A stretch of DNA of 64,000 nt, taken from the NCBI RefSeq assembly GCF_000505545.1, contig NZ_AYTB01000007.1, forward strand, positions 1 to 64,000, given 5' to 3'. The position numbers and the translations under genes are program-made. Source of the stretch: Kurthia huakuii LAM0618. Lineage in GTDB: Bacteria > Bacillota > Bacilli > Bacillales_A > Planococcaceae. The notes beneath the pieces were generated by a model. The model had not been told where the DNA came from. It was given only the letters and a program-made list of their open reading frames with translations, and made no database searches. This document shows, piece by piece, positions 27,798 through 36,962 of this stretch (position 1 is its first letter; every line of letters begins with the position of its first letter).

Positions 27798-30665
27798 TTG
27801 AAAAATACAGAGATTGTCGTGCAAGGGGCACGTGCAAATAATTTAAAAAATATTGATGTGACAATTCCACGCGACCAATTAGTTGTCATGACGGGCTTGT
27901 CAGGGTCAGGAAAATCATCGCTCGCATTTGATACGATTTATGCAGAGGGGCAACGTCGTTATGTCGAGTCGCTATCTGCTTATGCGCGTCAGTTTTTAGG
28001 GCAAATGGATAAACCTGATGTAGATTTAATTGAAGGCTTATCACCAGCCATTTCAATTGACCAAAAAACGACAAGTAAAAATCCGCGTTCGACAGTCGGG
28101 ACCGTAACGGAAATTTACGATTACTTGCGCCTATTATTCGCGCGTGTCGGCAAGCCAATTTGTCCAAATGATGGCATCGAGATTACGTCGCAAACGGTCG
28201 AGCAAATGGTAGACCGCATTATGGAATATCCAGAGCGCACAAAGCTGCAGCTACTTGCGCCGATTGTATCGGGACGCAAGGGACAGCATGTGAAAATTTT
28301 GGACGATTTGAAAAAGCAAGGCTTCGTTCGCGTACGTGTTGACGGAGAAGTGCGCGATTTAGACGATGCGATTGAACTTGAGAAAAATAAAAAACATGAT
28401 ATCGATGCAGTAATTGACCGCGTCATCGTCAAAGAAGGTGTCGAAGCGCGGTTAAGCGACTCATTAGAAACAGCGCTACGCCTTGCTGAAGGACGCGTGA
28501 AAGTCGATGTGATGGGTGTCGAAGAATTACTGTTTAGCGAGCATCATGCCTGTCCGATTTGTGGCTTTTCAATCGGTGAACTTGAACCGCGCATGTTTTC
28601 ATTTAATAGTCCATTTGGAGCTTGTCCGACGTGTGACGGCTTAGGTGCACAGCTCAAAGTGGATAAAGAGCTTGTCATTCCGAATTGGGATTTATCATTG
28701 AATGACAATGCGATTGTGCCGTGGATTCCGACGAGTTCGGCATATTATCCAACGCTCCTTAAAACGGTGTGTGACACGTTCGAAATCGATATGGATACGC
28801 CGGTAAAAGAGTTGCCGGACGAGCAAATGGATATTATTTTGAATGGCTCAGGTGATACAGACATTCATTTTGTGTACACGAATGAGTTTGGCAATACACG
28901 CGAAAAAACAGCGCCATTTGAAGGAGTACTGCCGAATGTAGACCGCCGCTATCATGAAACAAATTCCGATTGGATTCGCGAGCAAATGGAAAAATATATG
29001 ACGGAACTGCCATGTCCGAGCTGTCATGGACACCGTTTGAAACCGGAAACCTTGGCCGTGAAAATTGACGGCAAGCATGTCGGCGAAGTGACGCAATACT
29101 CGATTCAACAGGCACAAGCATTCTTCGACGGTTTAGAGCTATCAGAAAAAGACTTTCAAATTGCGCGCCTTGTGCTGCGTGAAATTCATGAACGTCTGTC
29201 CTTTTTAAATAATGTCGGCTTAGATTATTTAACGCTAAACCGTGCATCCGGTACATTGTCGGGCGGTGAAGCGCAGCGCATTCGTTTAGCGACACAAATC
29301 GGTTCGCGCTTAACGGGTGTGCTCTACATTTTAGATGAACCATCAATCGGTCTACATCAGCGCGATAACGAGCGCTTAATTGGCACGCTCAAATCGATGC
29401 GCGACCTCGGCAATACGTTAATTGTCGTCGAGCATGATGAAGACACGATGCTTGCGGCTGATTATTTAATCGATGTTGGCCCAGGCGCGGGGGACCACGG
29501 TGGTGAAATTATTGCGGCCGGCACACCGCAAGAAGTCATGAACAATAAACAGTCGATTACCGGACGTTATTTAAGTGGCGACAAATTTATTCCACTACCT
29601 GTTACGCGACGTCAAGGCGACGGGCGCGTGCTGAAAATTAGTGGCGCTACTGAAAATAATTTAAAAAATGTCACGGTTGAGATTCCGATTGGCGTTTTTA
29701 CAGCGGTTACAGGCGTGTCGGGTTCTGGGAAAAGTACGTTGATTAATGAAGTGCTTTATAAAACGCTTGCGCAAAAAATGAATCGTGCTAAATCCAAACC
29801 AGGTCATGCGAAAAGTGTAGAAGGAATCGAGCAACTTGAAAAAGTAATCGATATTGACCAATCGCCAATTGGCCGTACACCACGCTCGAATCCAGCGACG
29901 TACACCGGCGTGTTTGACGATATTCGCGATGTGTATGCGACGACGAACGAAGCAAAAGTGCGCGGCTATAAAAAAGGACGCTTTAGCTTCAATGTTAAAG
30001 GCGGGCGCTGTGAAGCTTGTAAAGGTGATGGCATTATTAAAATCGAAATGCACTTCTTGCCAGATGTTTATGTGCCATGCGAAGTGTGTCATGGTAAGCG
30101 CTACAACCGCGAAACATTAGAAGTGAAATATAAAGACAACAGCATTGCCGATGTGCTTAATATGACGATTGAAGACGGGACGGAATTTTTCAAAAACATT
30201 CCGAAGATCCATCGTAAACTGCAAACATTAGTCGATGTTGGTCTTGGCTATATGAAATTAGGGCAACCGGCAACAACGTTATCAGGTGGTGAGGCGCAGC
30301 GTGTAAAATTGGCGTCGGAACTTCATAAGCGTTCAACTGGGAAGTCGATTTACATTTTAGATGAACCGACAACCGGGCTACATGTTGACGATATTGCGCG
30401 TCTGCTTGATGTGCTACAGCGCCTTGTTGAAAATGGCGATACGGTGCTAGTGATTGAACATAATCTAGATGTCATTAAAGCGGTTGACCATATTATCGAC
30501 TTAGGGCCAGAAGGTGGTTTCCGCGGTGGCGAAATTGTCGCAACCGGTACACCGGAAGAAGTGGCGGATGTAGAAGGTTCGTATACCGGACAATATTTGA
30601 AACCAATTTTAGTGCGTGAACGTGCGCGTATGGCCTCAAAATTGGCCGAAGCAACCGATAAATAA
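27798..30665 (+). CDS. uvrA: UvrA, excinuclease ABC subunit A
   Basis: 955 residues, full length. Two ABC ATPase modules are present: Walker [20 protein letters not shown] near residue 32 and [16 protein letters not shown] near 640. Signature motifs are [12 protein letters not shown] and [12 protein letters not shown]. Zinc-binding cysteines appear as CPICGF...CPTCDG, CPSCHG and CEACKGDG...CEVCHG. UvrA recognises bulky DNA lesions and hands DNA to UvrB. The start is TTG 27798, giving the expected N-terminus ([19 protein letters not shown]), with GAAGGGTGA at a suitable distance. Confidence 0.97.
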   Translation: MKNTEIVVQGARANNLKNIDVTIPRDQLVVMTGLSGSGKSSLAFDTIYAEGQRRYVESLSAYARQFLGQMDKPDVDLIEGLSPAISIDQKTTSKNPRSTVGTVTEIYDYLRLLFARVGKPICPNDGIEITSQTVEQMVDRIMEYPERTKLQLLAPIVSGRKGQHVKILDDLKKQGFVRVRVDGEVRDLDDAIELEKNKKHDIDAVIDRVIVKEGVEARLSDSLETALRLAEGRVKVDVMGVEELLFSEHHACPICGFSIGELEPRMFSFNSPFGACPTCDGLGAQLKVDKELVIPNWDLSLNDNAIVPWIPTSSAYYPTLLKTVCDTFEIDMDTPVKELPDEQMDIILNGSGDTDIHFVYTNEFGNTREKTAPFEGVLPNVDRRYHETNSDWIREQMEKYMTELPCPSCHGHRLKPETLAVKIDGKHVGEVTQYSIQQAQAFFDGLELSEKDFQIARLVLREIHERLSFLNNVGLDYLTLNRASGTLSGGEAQRIRLATQIGSRLTGVLYILDEPSIGLHQRDNERLIGTLKSMRDLGNTLIVVEHDEDTMLAADYLIDVGPGAGDHGGEIIAAGTPQEVMNNKQSITGRYLSGDKFIPLPVTRRQGDGRVLKISGATENNLKNVTVEIPIGVFTAVTGVSGSGKSTLINEVLYKTLAQKMNRAKSKPGHAKSVEGIEQLEKVIDIDQSPIGRTPRSNPATYTGVFDDIRDVYATTNEAKVRGYKKGRFSFNVKGGRCEACKGDGIIKIEMHFLPDVYVPCEVCHGKRYNRETLEVKYKDNSIADVLNMTIEDGTEFFKNIPKIHRKLQTLVDVGLGYMKLGQPATTLSGGEAQRVKLASELHKRSTGKSIYILDEPTTGLHVDDIARLLDVLQRLVENGDTVLVIEHNLDVIKAVDHIIDLGPEGGFRGGEIVATGTPEEVADVEGSYTGQYLKPILVRERARMASKLAEATDK

Positions 30666-30674
30666 TGTAATGAC

Positions 30675-30704
30675 GAGAGCTTGCAGCGGCAGGCTCTCTT
30701 TTTT
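30675..30704 (+). terminator. Intrinsic terminator after uvrA
   Basis: GAGAGCTTGC pairs with GCAGGCTCTC (one G-U pair), followed by six T. The next gene's ribosome binding site follows directly. Confidence 0.85.
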
Positions 30705-30716
30705 GGAGTGATGAAC

Positions 30717-31259
30717 ATGTTAGTTATAGTTTCAGGGTATGCGAGTGTTGGCAAAACAACGGTCGCCAAGGCGATAGCGCGTGCTATGGGCGCCGCGTTT
30801 CTTAATGGACCAGCGACAATTGAGCGTTTAATGGATGAAGTGCTGACAGCGAAGGAGTTGCATGGCCATGATTTTCAAACGGTCATGAAAAAGCGTTTAG
30901 AAACCGACAAGGCAGTTGCCGCGCTGCGGACGATTGTATTAGATCATGAGGAAGTTGGCCTCGATACGGTGCTTGAATTATCGACATATTATAGTGATGC
31001 GCATATTGTCGAGCGCACGGAATTAAAAGTCGCGCACGTAGAAGTGACGTTACCCGTGGAGATGGAGCGCGCGCAATTAGCCGCGCATAACCCGACATTG
31101 TACGCGGCGATGAATTGGGCTGAATATGTTGCTACGCGCTTTCCGGTGTATGCAGATGGCGAGCTATTTGAGCAAAATGTTGTCATTGAATATGACAATG
31201 CAGTGGCGTTAGATGCTGAAAAAATTGCCGACGTCGTCAAGAAAATTCGCATGGAGTGA
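30717..31259 (+). CDS. P-loop NTPase/kinase-like protein, function unknown
   Basis: 180 residues. The Walker A motif SGYASVGKTT is at about residues 8-17 in an N-terminal hydrophobic strand (MLVIVSGY), the layout of small AAA/zeta-toxin-like nucleotide kinases. The middle shows VEVTLPVEMERAQLAAHNP, which may be the lid or Walker B region. The substrate cannot be told. ATG 30717 has GGAGTG at 6 nt, better than ATG 30711. It lies between uvrA and yvlB, where B. subtilis has the unrelated yvlA, so it appears lineage-specific. Confidence 0.7.
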   Translation: MLVIVSGYASVGKTTVAKAIARAMGAAFLNGPATIERLMDEVLTAKELHGHDFQTVMKKRLETDKAVAALRTIVLDHEEVGLDTVLELSTYYSDAHIVERTELKVAHVEVTLPVEMERAQLAAHNPTLYAAMNWAEYVATRFPVYADGELFEQNVVIEYDNAVALDAEKIADVVKKIRME

Positions 31260-31318
31260 AACTTTTTAATAAGAAATTCGTAAATAGTAGTACTAACTTT
31301 TAAAGGAGCTGTTTTCGT

Positions 31319-32500
31319 ATGCAAGATGAACGTAAACGTATTTTGGATTTGGTTGAGAAGGGTGTTATTTCTGCAGCAGAAGCACTAGATTTACTGGAAA
31401 AAATCGCTGACGAGAAATCAGGGCACGCGACACCACCTTCTGACATTCCACAAGCATCATTGAACAAGCAACAAACGACTGAAAAAGAAGCGCCACAAGA
31501 GCAACCACAGCACGATGAACCAAAGGGCGATGATTATTTCGATCACAAGCACTATGATGAAAAAACGGATAAAGAGTTTATCGATGATTTAAAGCAAGAC
31601 TTCACACAATTTAGTACGAAGTTTATGGATATTTTAACAAATACGTTTTCAAAAGTACGCGATATGGATATTACTGGTGAAAAACGTAGCTTCACGCATC
31701 GCTTTGATTTAGGCGCTGCATCAATTCATGATGTTAGCGTCAAAATTCCAAACGGCCATTTAGAATTAGTCCAATCAACGAATGGCACAGCGTATGTTGA
31801 AGTAGCGGTTGCGCCAACGTTTATCGTGCGCAGTGAAGATGTTGAAGCGGACTTTTTAAAACACTTTACGGTGACAAATGACAATGGTACCGCGCGCATT
31901 ACGAGTGATAATCGCGGCTTCCATGTGAATACGACATTGTATTTACCAGCAGCAACGTATCAAAAAATTAATGCCGAATTATTCAACGGTGGCTTTACAT
32001 TGGCGAATATTAATGCCGATGAACTAGATGTTCAAACGATGAATGGCAAAATTAATGTTGAGCGTGCGACGTTCCGTAAAGTAGAGGTCGAAACGTCAAA
32101 CGGTGCGATCGAAGTGCGCGGTGTTGCAGCAACGGAAATTGAGGCTGAAACAATCAATGGCTTAGTCGCAATTGAAGGGGCATTCCGTGAAATCGAAGCG
32201 CGTTCAGCAAATGGCACCATTAACGTCAAAACGACCGACCCGCACGCTGAAAAAATTAAAGCGCAAACGACAGCAGGCAAAATTGACGTACAAGTGCCGG
32301 ATACAGTTGGAATTCGCGGCGAAGCGATTTCAAACTTTGGTAAAATTGATATTCAATTACATGATGTGCAATTGTTGCAATCACAAGACCAATTTTTAGC
32401 GAAATCTGTACGCTTTGAGAAAAAAGTGGATGACAATGCGCCACTAATGCTAGAAGCGGAAGCACGTACCGGTACAGTAGTTGTGCGTTACGCGTTATAA
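31319..32500 (+). CDS. yvlB: YvlB-like DUF4097 beta-strand repeat protein
   Basis: 393 residues. The N-terminal 35 residues (ERKRILDLVEKGVISAAEALDLLEKI) form the SHOCT-like helical hairpin found at the start of YvlB proteins. A Pro/Gln/Glu-rich linker follows. From about residue 140 a DUF4097 beta-helix with repeated NG turns is seen (TMNGKINVE, TSNGAIEVRG, TINGLVAIEG, SANGTINVK). B. subtilis yvlB likewise lies after uvrBA in the yvlABCD cluster linked to cell-envelope stress. No signal peptide is seen. Ribosome binding site AAAGGAG. The function is not established. Confidence 0.82.
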   Translation: MQDERKRILDLVEKGVISAAEALDLLEKIADEKSGHATPPSDIPQASLNKQQTTEKEAPQEQPQHDEPKGDDYFDHKHYDEKTDKEFIDDLKQDFTQFSTKFMDILTNTFSKVRDMDITGEKRSFTHRFDLGAASIHDVSVKIPNGHLELVQSTNGTAYVEVAVAPTFIVRSEDVEADFLKHFTVTNDNGTARITSDNRGFHVNTTLYLPAATYQKINAELFNGGFTLANINADELDVQTMNGKINVERATFRKVEVETSNGAIEVRGVAATEIEAETINGLVAIEGAFREIEARSANGTINVKTTDPHAEKIKAQTTAGKIDVQVPDTVGIRGEAISNFGKIDIQLHDVQLLQSQDQFLAKSVRFEKKVDDNAPLMLEAEARTGTVVVRYAL

Positions 32501-32512
32501 ATAATATTTTTA

Positions 32513-32627
32513 GAAGAAGCTTTTACAAAACAGTTCATGTTCCTTTTTTAGCGTTTGCCACAAAAAACCGGAACCGCGCCACAGCGCGATTCCGGTTTTT
32601 CTTATGCTCATCTGATGTCCCAGCCTC
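32513..32627 (-). repeat. Dispersed repeat, copy A, with terminator hairpin
   Basis: Read on the minus strand it begins GAGGCTGGGACATCAGATG, contains the hairpin CCGGAATCGCGC/GCGCGGTTCCGG flanked by A and T tracts (32562-32600), and ends near GCTTCTTC. It is nearly identical to copy B at 49189-49320 on the opposite strand. Its hairpin serves as the terminator after yvlB. Confidence 0.85.
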
Positions 32628-32657
32628 GTTTTTTTGACGAGATGACGCCGTAAATTG

Positions 32658-32666
32658 TGGTATTAT
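32658..32666 (+). promoter_or_regulatory. Possible extended -10 promoter of ftsEX
   Basis: TGGTATTAT has the extended -10 form. A TTGACG at 32634-32639 lies too far upstream (21 bp) to be a standard -35. Weak evidence. Confidence 0.3.
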
Positions 32667-32702
32667 AACTAGCAGAGAATAGTATAAAGGTGGAACGACA
32701 CG

Positions 32703-33386
32703 ATGATTGAAATGAAGCACGTTGTCAAAAAGTATCCAGGTGGCAACAAGGCACTGCAAGGGTTGAATGTGTCGATTGCACAAGGAGAATTTGTTTATGT
32801 AGTCGGACCAAGTGGCGCCGGAAAATCGACATTTATTAAAATGTTATATGCAGAGGAGCGCGCATCAGCCGGTAAAGTAATCGTCAACGATGTTGATATT
32901 ACGAAGCTGCCGGCGCGCAAAGTACCTTTTTTACGCCGCCAACTCGGTGTCGTCTTTCAAGATTATAAATTATTGCCGAAAAAAAATGTTTATGAAAATA
33001 TTGCGTATGCACTGGAAGTTATTGAGAAAGATACGAAATTTATTAAGCAGCGCGTTATTGCTGTGCTGAAACTCGTTGGTCTAGCGACAAAAGCAAAGCG
33101 CTTTCCGCATGAGCTATCAGGCGGCGAGCAGCAACGCGTTGCCATTGCACGCTCGATCGTCAATCAACCGCAAATTGTTATTGCTGATGAACCAACGGGG
33201 AATTTAGACCCGGAAACAACGTGGGAGATTATGAAAGTATTTGAAGCGATTAACGCACAAGGCACAACGATTATTATGGCGACACATAACCGCGAAGTCG
33301 TTGATAGAATGCGCCATCGCGTGTTGCGTATTGACAAAGGACGTCTTGTAAATGACCAGCGTGGAGGTGGCTACGATGGCTATTAA
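32703..33386 (+). CDS. ftsE: FtsE, cell division ABC ATPase
   Basis: 227 residues. Walker A is GPSGAGKSTF at about 36-45, the Q-loop is GVVFQDYKLLPKKNVYENIA, the signature is LSGGEQQRVAIARS, and Walker B is IVIADEPTGNLD. FtsE with FtsX forms a membrane complex that in Bacillus activates the peptidoglycan hydrolase CwlO during elongation. Ribosome binding site AAGGTGG. The ftsX start overlaps its end by 11 nt. Confidence 0.96.
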   Translation: MIEMKHVVKKYPGGNKALQGLNVSIAQGEFVYVVGPSGAGKSTFIKMLYAEERASAGKVIVNDVDITKLPARKVPFLRRQLGVVFQDYKLLPKKNVYENIAYALEVIEKDTKFIKQRVIAVLKLVGLATKAKRFPHELSGGEQQRVAIARSIVNQPQIVIADEPTGNLDPETTWEIMKVFEAINAQGTTIIMATHNREVVDRMRHRVLRIDKGRLVNDQRGGGYDGY

Positions 33387-34263
33387 AACGTGGAACCGGC
33401 ATGTGCGCGATAGCTTGACGTCGATGTGGCGCAATCGCTGGATGTCGCTCGCCGCAATCGGTGCGGTGACCGTGACATTATTACTTGTTGGGGTCTTTAT
33501 CGCGGTCATTTTAAACGTCAATAAAATCGCTTCTGATTTTGAAAATGACGTTGAAATAAAAGTGTTAATTAGCACAACAATGAATGAAAGTAAGGCGCTA
33601 GAACTCACGCAAAAAGTGAAAAAGCTGCCGAATGTAGCAGAAGTACGCTATGTGTCAAAAGACGATGAATTAAAAAAAGTTGTCGCTGACTTTGGCGAAG
33701 ATTTGAGCTTGTTTGACCAAGAAAATCCATTACATAATGTGTTGTATGTCAAAGCGAGCGAGCCGCAAAAAACAGCGGCAGTCGCCGGCCAAATCGATGC
33801 GCTAAAAGGAACCGATGACGTGTTGTATGGCAAAGGTCAAATCGAGCAATTGTTTGATGTCGTTGATACGACGCGAACGATCGGGATCGTGTTTAGTATC
33901 GTCCTTGTATTAATTGCCGTGTTCTTAATTTCGAATACGATTAAGCTAACGATTGCGGCGCGCCAACATGAAATCGAGATTATGAAACTTGTTGGTGCGA
34001 CAAACAACTACGTGCGCATCCCTTTTATGTTAGAAGGCATGTGGCTAGGCTTACTAGGCGCGCTATTGCCGGTTGTAGCCATGTCAATTGGCTATGTGAG
34101 CGTCTATCATAACCTCTCGCCACTCGTTCAAAATGAAGTGTTTAGCTTCGTTGCGCCGGCGAATTTATTAGCGCTATTAATTGCGGTATTAGTGCTAATG
34201 GGCATTATTATCGGCGTGTTTGGTAGTGCGATGTCGGTACGCAAATATTTAACTGTGAAATAA
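33376..34263 (+). CDS. ftsX: FtsX, ABC transporter-like cell division membrane protein
   Basis: 295 residues. A cytoplasmic N-terminus (WNRHVRDSLTSMWRNRWMSLAAIG) is followed by TM1 (about 20-45). A large extracellular domain of about 120 residues is followed by three C-terminal TM helices that contain the NTIKLTIAARQHEIEIMKLVGAT segment typical of FtsX. It transmits ATP hydrolysis by FtsE to cell-wall hydrolases outside. ATG 33376 has GGAGGTGG upstream; the start at 33352 is within ftsE and lacks a site. Confidence 0.95.
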   Translation: MAIKTWNRHVRDSLTSMWRNRWMSLAAIGAVTVTLLLVGVFIAVILNVNKIASDFENDVEIKVLISTTMNESKALELTQKVKKLPNVAEVRYVSKDDELKKVVADFGEDLSLFDQENPLHNVLYVKASEPQKTAAVAGQIDALKGTDDVLYGKGQIEQLFDVVDTTRTIGIVFSIVLVLIAVFLISNTIKLTIAARQHEIEIMKLVGATNNYVRIPFMLEGMWLGLLGALLPVVAMSIGYVSVYHNLSPLVQNEVFSFVAPANLLALLIAVLVLMGIIIGVFGSAMSVRKYLTVK

Positions 34264-34273
34264 TGATGAAGTG

Positions 34274-34306
34274 GGAATGTCAATTACGTGGCATTCTCTT
34301 TTTTTG
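34274..34306 (+). terminator. Probable terminator after ftsX
   Basis: GAATGTC pairs with GGCATTC around a short loop, then CTC and a run of seven T. Confidence 0.6.
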
Positions 34307-34347
34307 TACTGCGACATGCTAAAATGGACGAAAGGATGTGGGCAAAC

Positions 34348-34866
34348 ATGAAAAAATGGCTAGGTATCGTGCTTGTCATCGTATTGATTGGCATTGCAGC
34401 GTACAATGTGTTCACGAACGACCATCAAGTAACGGAAGGCATTAAAATTGGCGATAAGGCGCCGGATTTTGAGCTTCATACGCTTGATGGCGAGGCTGTG
34501 AAATTAAGTGATTATAAAGGCAAGCGCGTCATGATTAACTTTTGGGCAACGTGGTGTCCGCCGTGCATTAAAGAGACGCCGGAGATGGTCGACTTTTATC
34601 AGGCGAATAAGCAGCAAGATATCGAAATTTTATCGGTCAATCTTGTATCGACAGAATCAAGTACTGCCGCGGTTGAAAAATTTATCGCAACCTATGACAT
34701 GTCATTTACGACGGTCATTGATGCGATGGATGACGTCAATAAAACGTATCAAGTTGGCGTCATTCCGACATCGTATTTTATTGATGCAGACGGCGTTATC
34801 CGTCAAAAGGTAGAGGGCGGTGTGAGTGGTGCACAACTAAAGCAGATATTTAATGAAATGCGCTAA
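34348..34866 (+). CDS. ResA/TlpA-type membrane-anchored thiol-disulfide oxidoreductase
   Basis: 172 residues. One N-terminal TM segment (WLGIVLVIVLIGIAAYNVF, about 4-22) is followed by an extracytoplasmic thioredoxin fold with the active site WCPPC at 69-73 and the cis-Pro region VGVIPTSYFID near 143-153. Such proteins reduce disulfides outside the membrane, for example in cytochrome c maturation (ResA) or as peroxidase partners. ATG 34348 follows AAAGGATG; upstream in-frame starts lie in the ftsX terminator region. It occupies the place where B. subtilis has ctpB between ftsX and minJ. Confidence 0.85.
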   Translation: MKKWLGIVLVIVLIGIAAYNVFTNDHQVTEGIKIGDKAPDFELHTLDGEAVKLSDYKGKRVMINFWATWCPPCIKETPEMVDFYQANKQQDIEILSVNLVSTESSTAAVEKFIATYDMSFTTVIDAMDDVNKTYQVGVIPTSYFIDADGVIRQKVEGGVSGAQLKQIFNEMR

Positions 34867-34942
34867 GTTCGTTCGCCTAAAAGGATTCACTTTGTTACAA
34901 TAGAAACAGTTAATAATTAACATTGGAACGAGGTGAATCACA

Positions 34943-36106
34943 CTGGATATCGTAATTGAGCTATTAAAAGGAATCGGACGACTTTTTATGAATCCGTTGC
35001 TCTATGTAGCGATTTTATTTTGTGTGCTTATAGGCTATCGCCGTGTGATTAATGAACGAAAATCGTTTAATCGGCGTATTCATTGGGGCATGTACGAAGC
35101 CGTTTATTTATTAAAAGAAGGTTGGATGCTGGCGCTTATGTTGTCGCTCATCAGCATCGCTTTAGGGATTGTCTTACCAGTTGAATACATAGTGCTTGTG
35201 ACGATTGTGATGCTTGTTAGTATCGTGTCGTTTTACTATCATTTAGCATCTGCTGCGTACGCGTTTGCGCTCGCATTTGCGGCCATTTGGCTAACGTATA
35301 TGTACGATTGGTCATGGTCGATTTTAGGCGTTGAATTTGATGCGACAATCATGCACAAACATTTATTAATTGCCGTACCGCTTCTTATTGCATTGCTGCT
35401 TGTCGTTGAAGGGCAACTTGTGCGTAAATACGCTGCGAACAATTCATCGCCGCGTCTGCAAACAACAGCGCGTGGGTTGCGTGCCGTGACTTACTTAGCG
35501 AAACGTTTATGGATTTTGCCGGTCGTATTCTTTATTCCGGGTGGCGCGATTCCCGAATGGGCACCGTTTTGGCCGCAGCTGTCATTAGGTGGCGAGACAT
35601 ACGGCGTTGTGTTATTCCCGGTAGTTATCGGTTTCCAACAACGCGCGCGCAAAATGTTACCAAAGGCATTTTACCCGCAAGTTGGTGCCACGATTCAATT
35701 GCTCGGTGTGCTCGTATTGATTGAAGCCGTGTTGGCGATTTTCTTCCCGATCATGGGCATCGCCGCCGTTGCTGTAGCATTCGTTGGCCGCGCACTCATT
35801 TCGATTATTTATTCGATTCGTGAGCGCAAGGGAGCGTTTGCGGTGACACCTCAAAATGAAGGGGTTGTCGTCGCCGCGGTGTTACCTGAGTCACCTGCTG
35901 AAGCGATGGGCATTGAAGTTGGCGAGATTATTCGCCGCGTCAATGGCATCCCAGTGAAAACGGAAACAGAGCTCTATGAAGCGCTACAAATTAATGCGGC
36001 ACATTGTCGTATTGAAGTACTCGATGCACAAAAGGAAATTCGTATTCGTCAGCACGTTATTTTCCGTCACGATCATTTCCGCATTGGTTTAATCGTGTTG
36101 AAATGA
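34943..36106 (+). CDS. minJ: MinJ-like polytopic PDZ protein, apparently starting at CTG
   Basis: About 387 residues if started at CTG 34943, which lies 8 bases after GAGGTGA. The first ATG (34988) would remove 15 residues (xDIVIELLKGIGRLF) that match the N-terminus of MinJ and have no ribosome binding site of their own. Six to eight TM helices occupy residues 15-290. A C-terminal PDZ domain follows (VVAAVLPESPAEAMGIEVGEIIRRVNGIPV, about 308-340). MinJ bridges DivIVA and MinD at division sites and poles. Position downstream of ftsEX is conserved with B. subtilis yvjD (minJ). The protein identity is good. The CTG start is inferred from the coding potential and site spacing. Confidence 0.78.
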   Translation: MDIVIELLKGIGRLFMNPLLYVAILFCVLIGYRRVINERKSFNRRIHWGMYEAVYLLKEGWMLALMLSLISIALGIVLPVEYIVLVTIVMLVSIVSFYYHLASAAYAFALAFAAIWLTYMYDWSWSILGVEFDATIMHKHLLIAVPLLIALLLVVEGQLVRKYAANNSSPRLQTTARGLRAVTYLAKRLWILPVVFFIPGGAIPEWAPFWPQLSLGGETYGVVLFPVVIGFQQRARKMLPKAFYPQVGATIQLLGVLVLIEAVLAIFFPIMGIAAVAVAFVGRALISIIYSIRERKGAFAVTPQNEGVVVAAVLPESPAEAMGIEVGEIIRRVNGIPVKTETELYEALQINAAHCRIEVLDAQKEIRIRQHVIFRHDHFRIGLIVLK

Positions 36107-36112
36107 TGAAAA

Positions 36113-36152
36113 AAGGGAAGTTCTATTAGTAGTAGAACTTTCTTTTTTTTTC
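36113..36152 (+). terminator. Intrinsic terminator after minJ
   Basis: AAGTTCTA (36118-36125) pairs with TAGAACTT (36133-36140), followed by a long T tract. Confidence 0.85.
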
Positions 36153-36234
36153 GTTATAATAATCGTAAAGACGGCAACTTTTCACGGAATCAAACGCTCT
36201 ATTAGAAAAGGTTGCGAACAAAGGGGGCAGGGCT

Positions 36235-36858
36235 ATGCCAGCGTGGTTAACAGTTGAAAATTTTCAGGCCATTGCCCAACAACATCAATTAATCGGTATG
36301 ATTTTGGCATTCGTATTCCCGTTTTTAGAAGCATTTTTACCGGTATTACCACTCGCCGCATTTGTTGTGGCGAATGCGTCTGCATATGGCCTGTGGATTG
36401 GCTTTTTATTATCGTGGACAGGGTCCGTTGCCGGAGCGTATTGCGTCTTTTTACTCGTGCGAAAATTTGGCCGCGCGAAAATTTTTCGTTTTATTACCGA
36501 GCGCAAGGCCATCACCAAATTAATTACCTGGGTTGAATATCATGGCTTTACGCCGTTGTTTGTGTTGTTATGTTTTCCGTTTACACCTACATCGGTCGTC
36601 AATGTTGTCGCTGGATTATCGAAATTAAAAAAGAAGCATTATTTCATTACAATCATGCTCGCAAAAGTCGTTCAATTGCTTGTGATTAGCTGGATTGGCT
36701 CCGATTTGCGCGCATTGATTACACAGCCAGAGCGCACCGTTATTGTCGTGTTGTTGATTGTGCTCATGTGGGGTGGCGGTAAATATGCCGAAAAGCGCAT
36801 GAATAAAAAAATGGCCGAAGATTTAAATAAGCAACATCGAAAACCTTCTGATAAGTAG
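36235..36858 (+). CDS. TVP38/TMEM64 (VTT domain) membrane protein, YhjE-like
   Basis: 207 residues with about five hydrophobic segments. Glu and Pro residues lie in FPFLEAFLPVLPLAAFVVANA (about 28-48). An FGRAK motif follows, then CFPFTPTSVVNVVAGLSKL (about 118-136), all typical of the VTT/DedA-like superfamily. Members may act in lipid scrambling or membrane homeostasis. B. subtilis yhjE also lies close to addBA. Ribosome binding site AAAGGGGG. The terminator overlaps its last codons. Confidence 0.82.
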   Translation: MPAWLTVENFQAIAQQHQLIGMILAFVFPFLEAFLPVLPLAAFVVANASAYGLWIGFLLSWTGSVAGAYCVFLLVRKFGRAKIFRFITERKAITKLITWVEYHGFTPLFVLLCFPFTPTSVVNVVAGLSKLKKKHYFITIMLAKVVQLLVISWIGSDLRALITQPERTVIVVLLIVLMWGGGKYAEKRMNKKMAEDLNKQHRKPSDK

Positions 36859-36870
36859 AAGGTTTTTTCT
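36840..36870 (+). terminator. Intrinsic terminator overlapping the end of the TVP38-family gene
   Basis: AAACCTTCT (36841-36849) pairs with AGAAGGTTT (36857-36865). The stop codon lies inside the hairpin, which is followed by T residues. Confidence 0.8.
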
Positions 36871-36882
36871 TTCTTCCAAAAG

Positions 36883-36896
36883 CGAATGTACGTTCT
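36883..36896 (+). promoter_or_regulatory. LexA-like box upstream of addBA
   Basis: CGAATGTACGTTCT matches 12 of 14 positions of CGAACRNRYGTTYG. TATAAT at 36926-36931 is the likely -10 of the addBA promoter. SOS control of addBA is inferred only from this site. Confidence 0.45.
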
Positions 36897-36962
36897 TTTT
36901 TTGTGCGAATCGTATGCGTACGATGTATAATAAAGGGAACGACAATTAAAAGGGGGAGTAAG

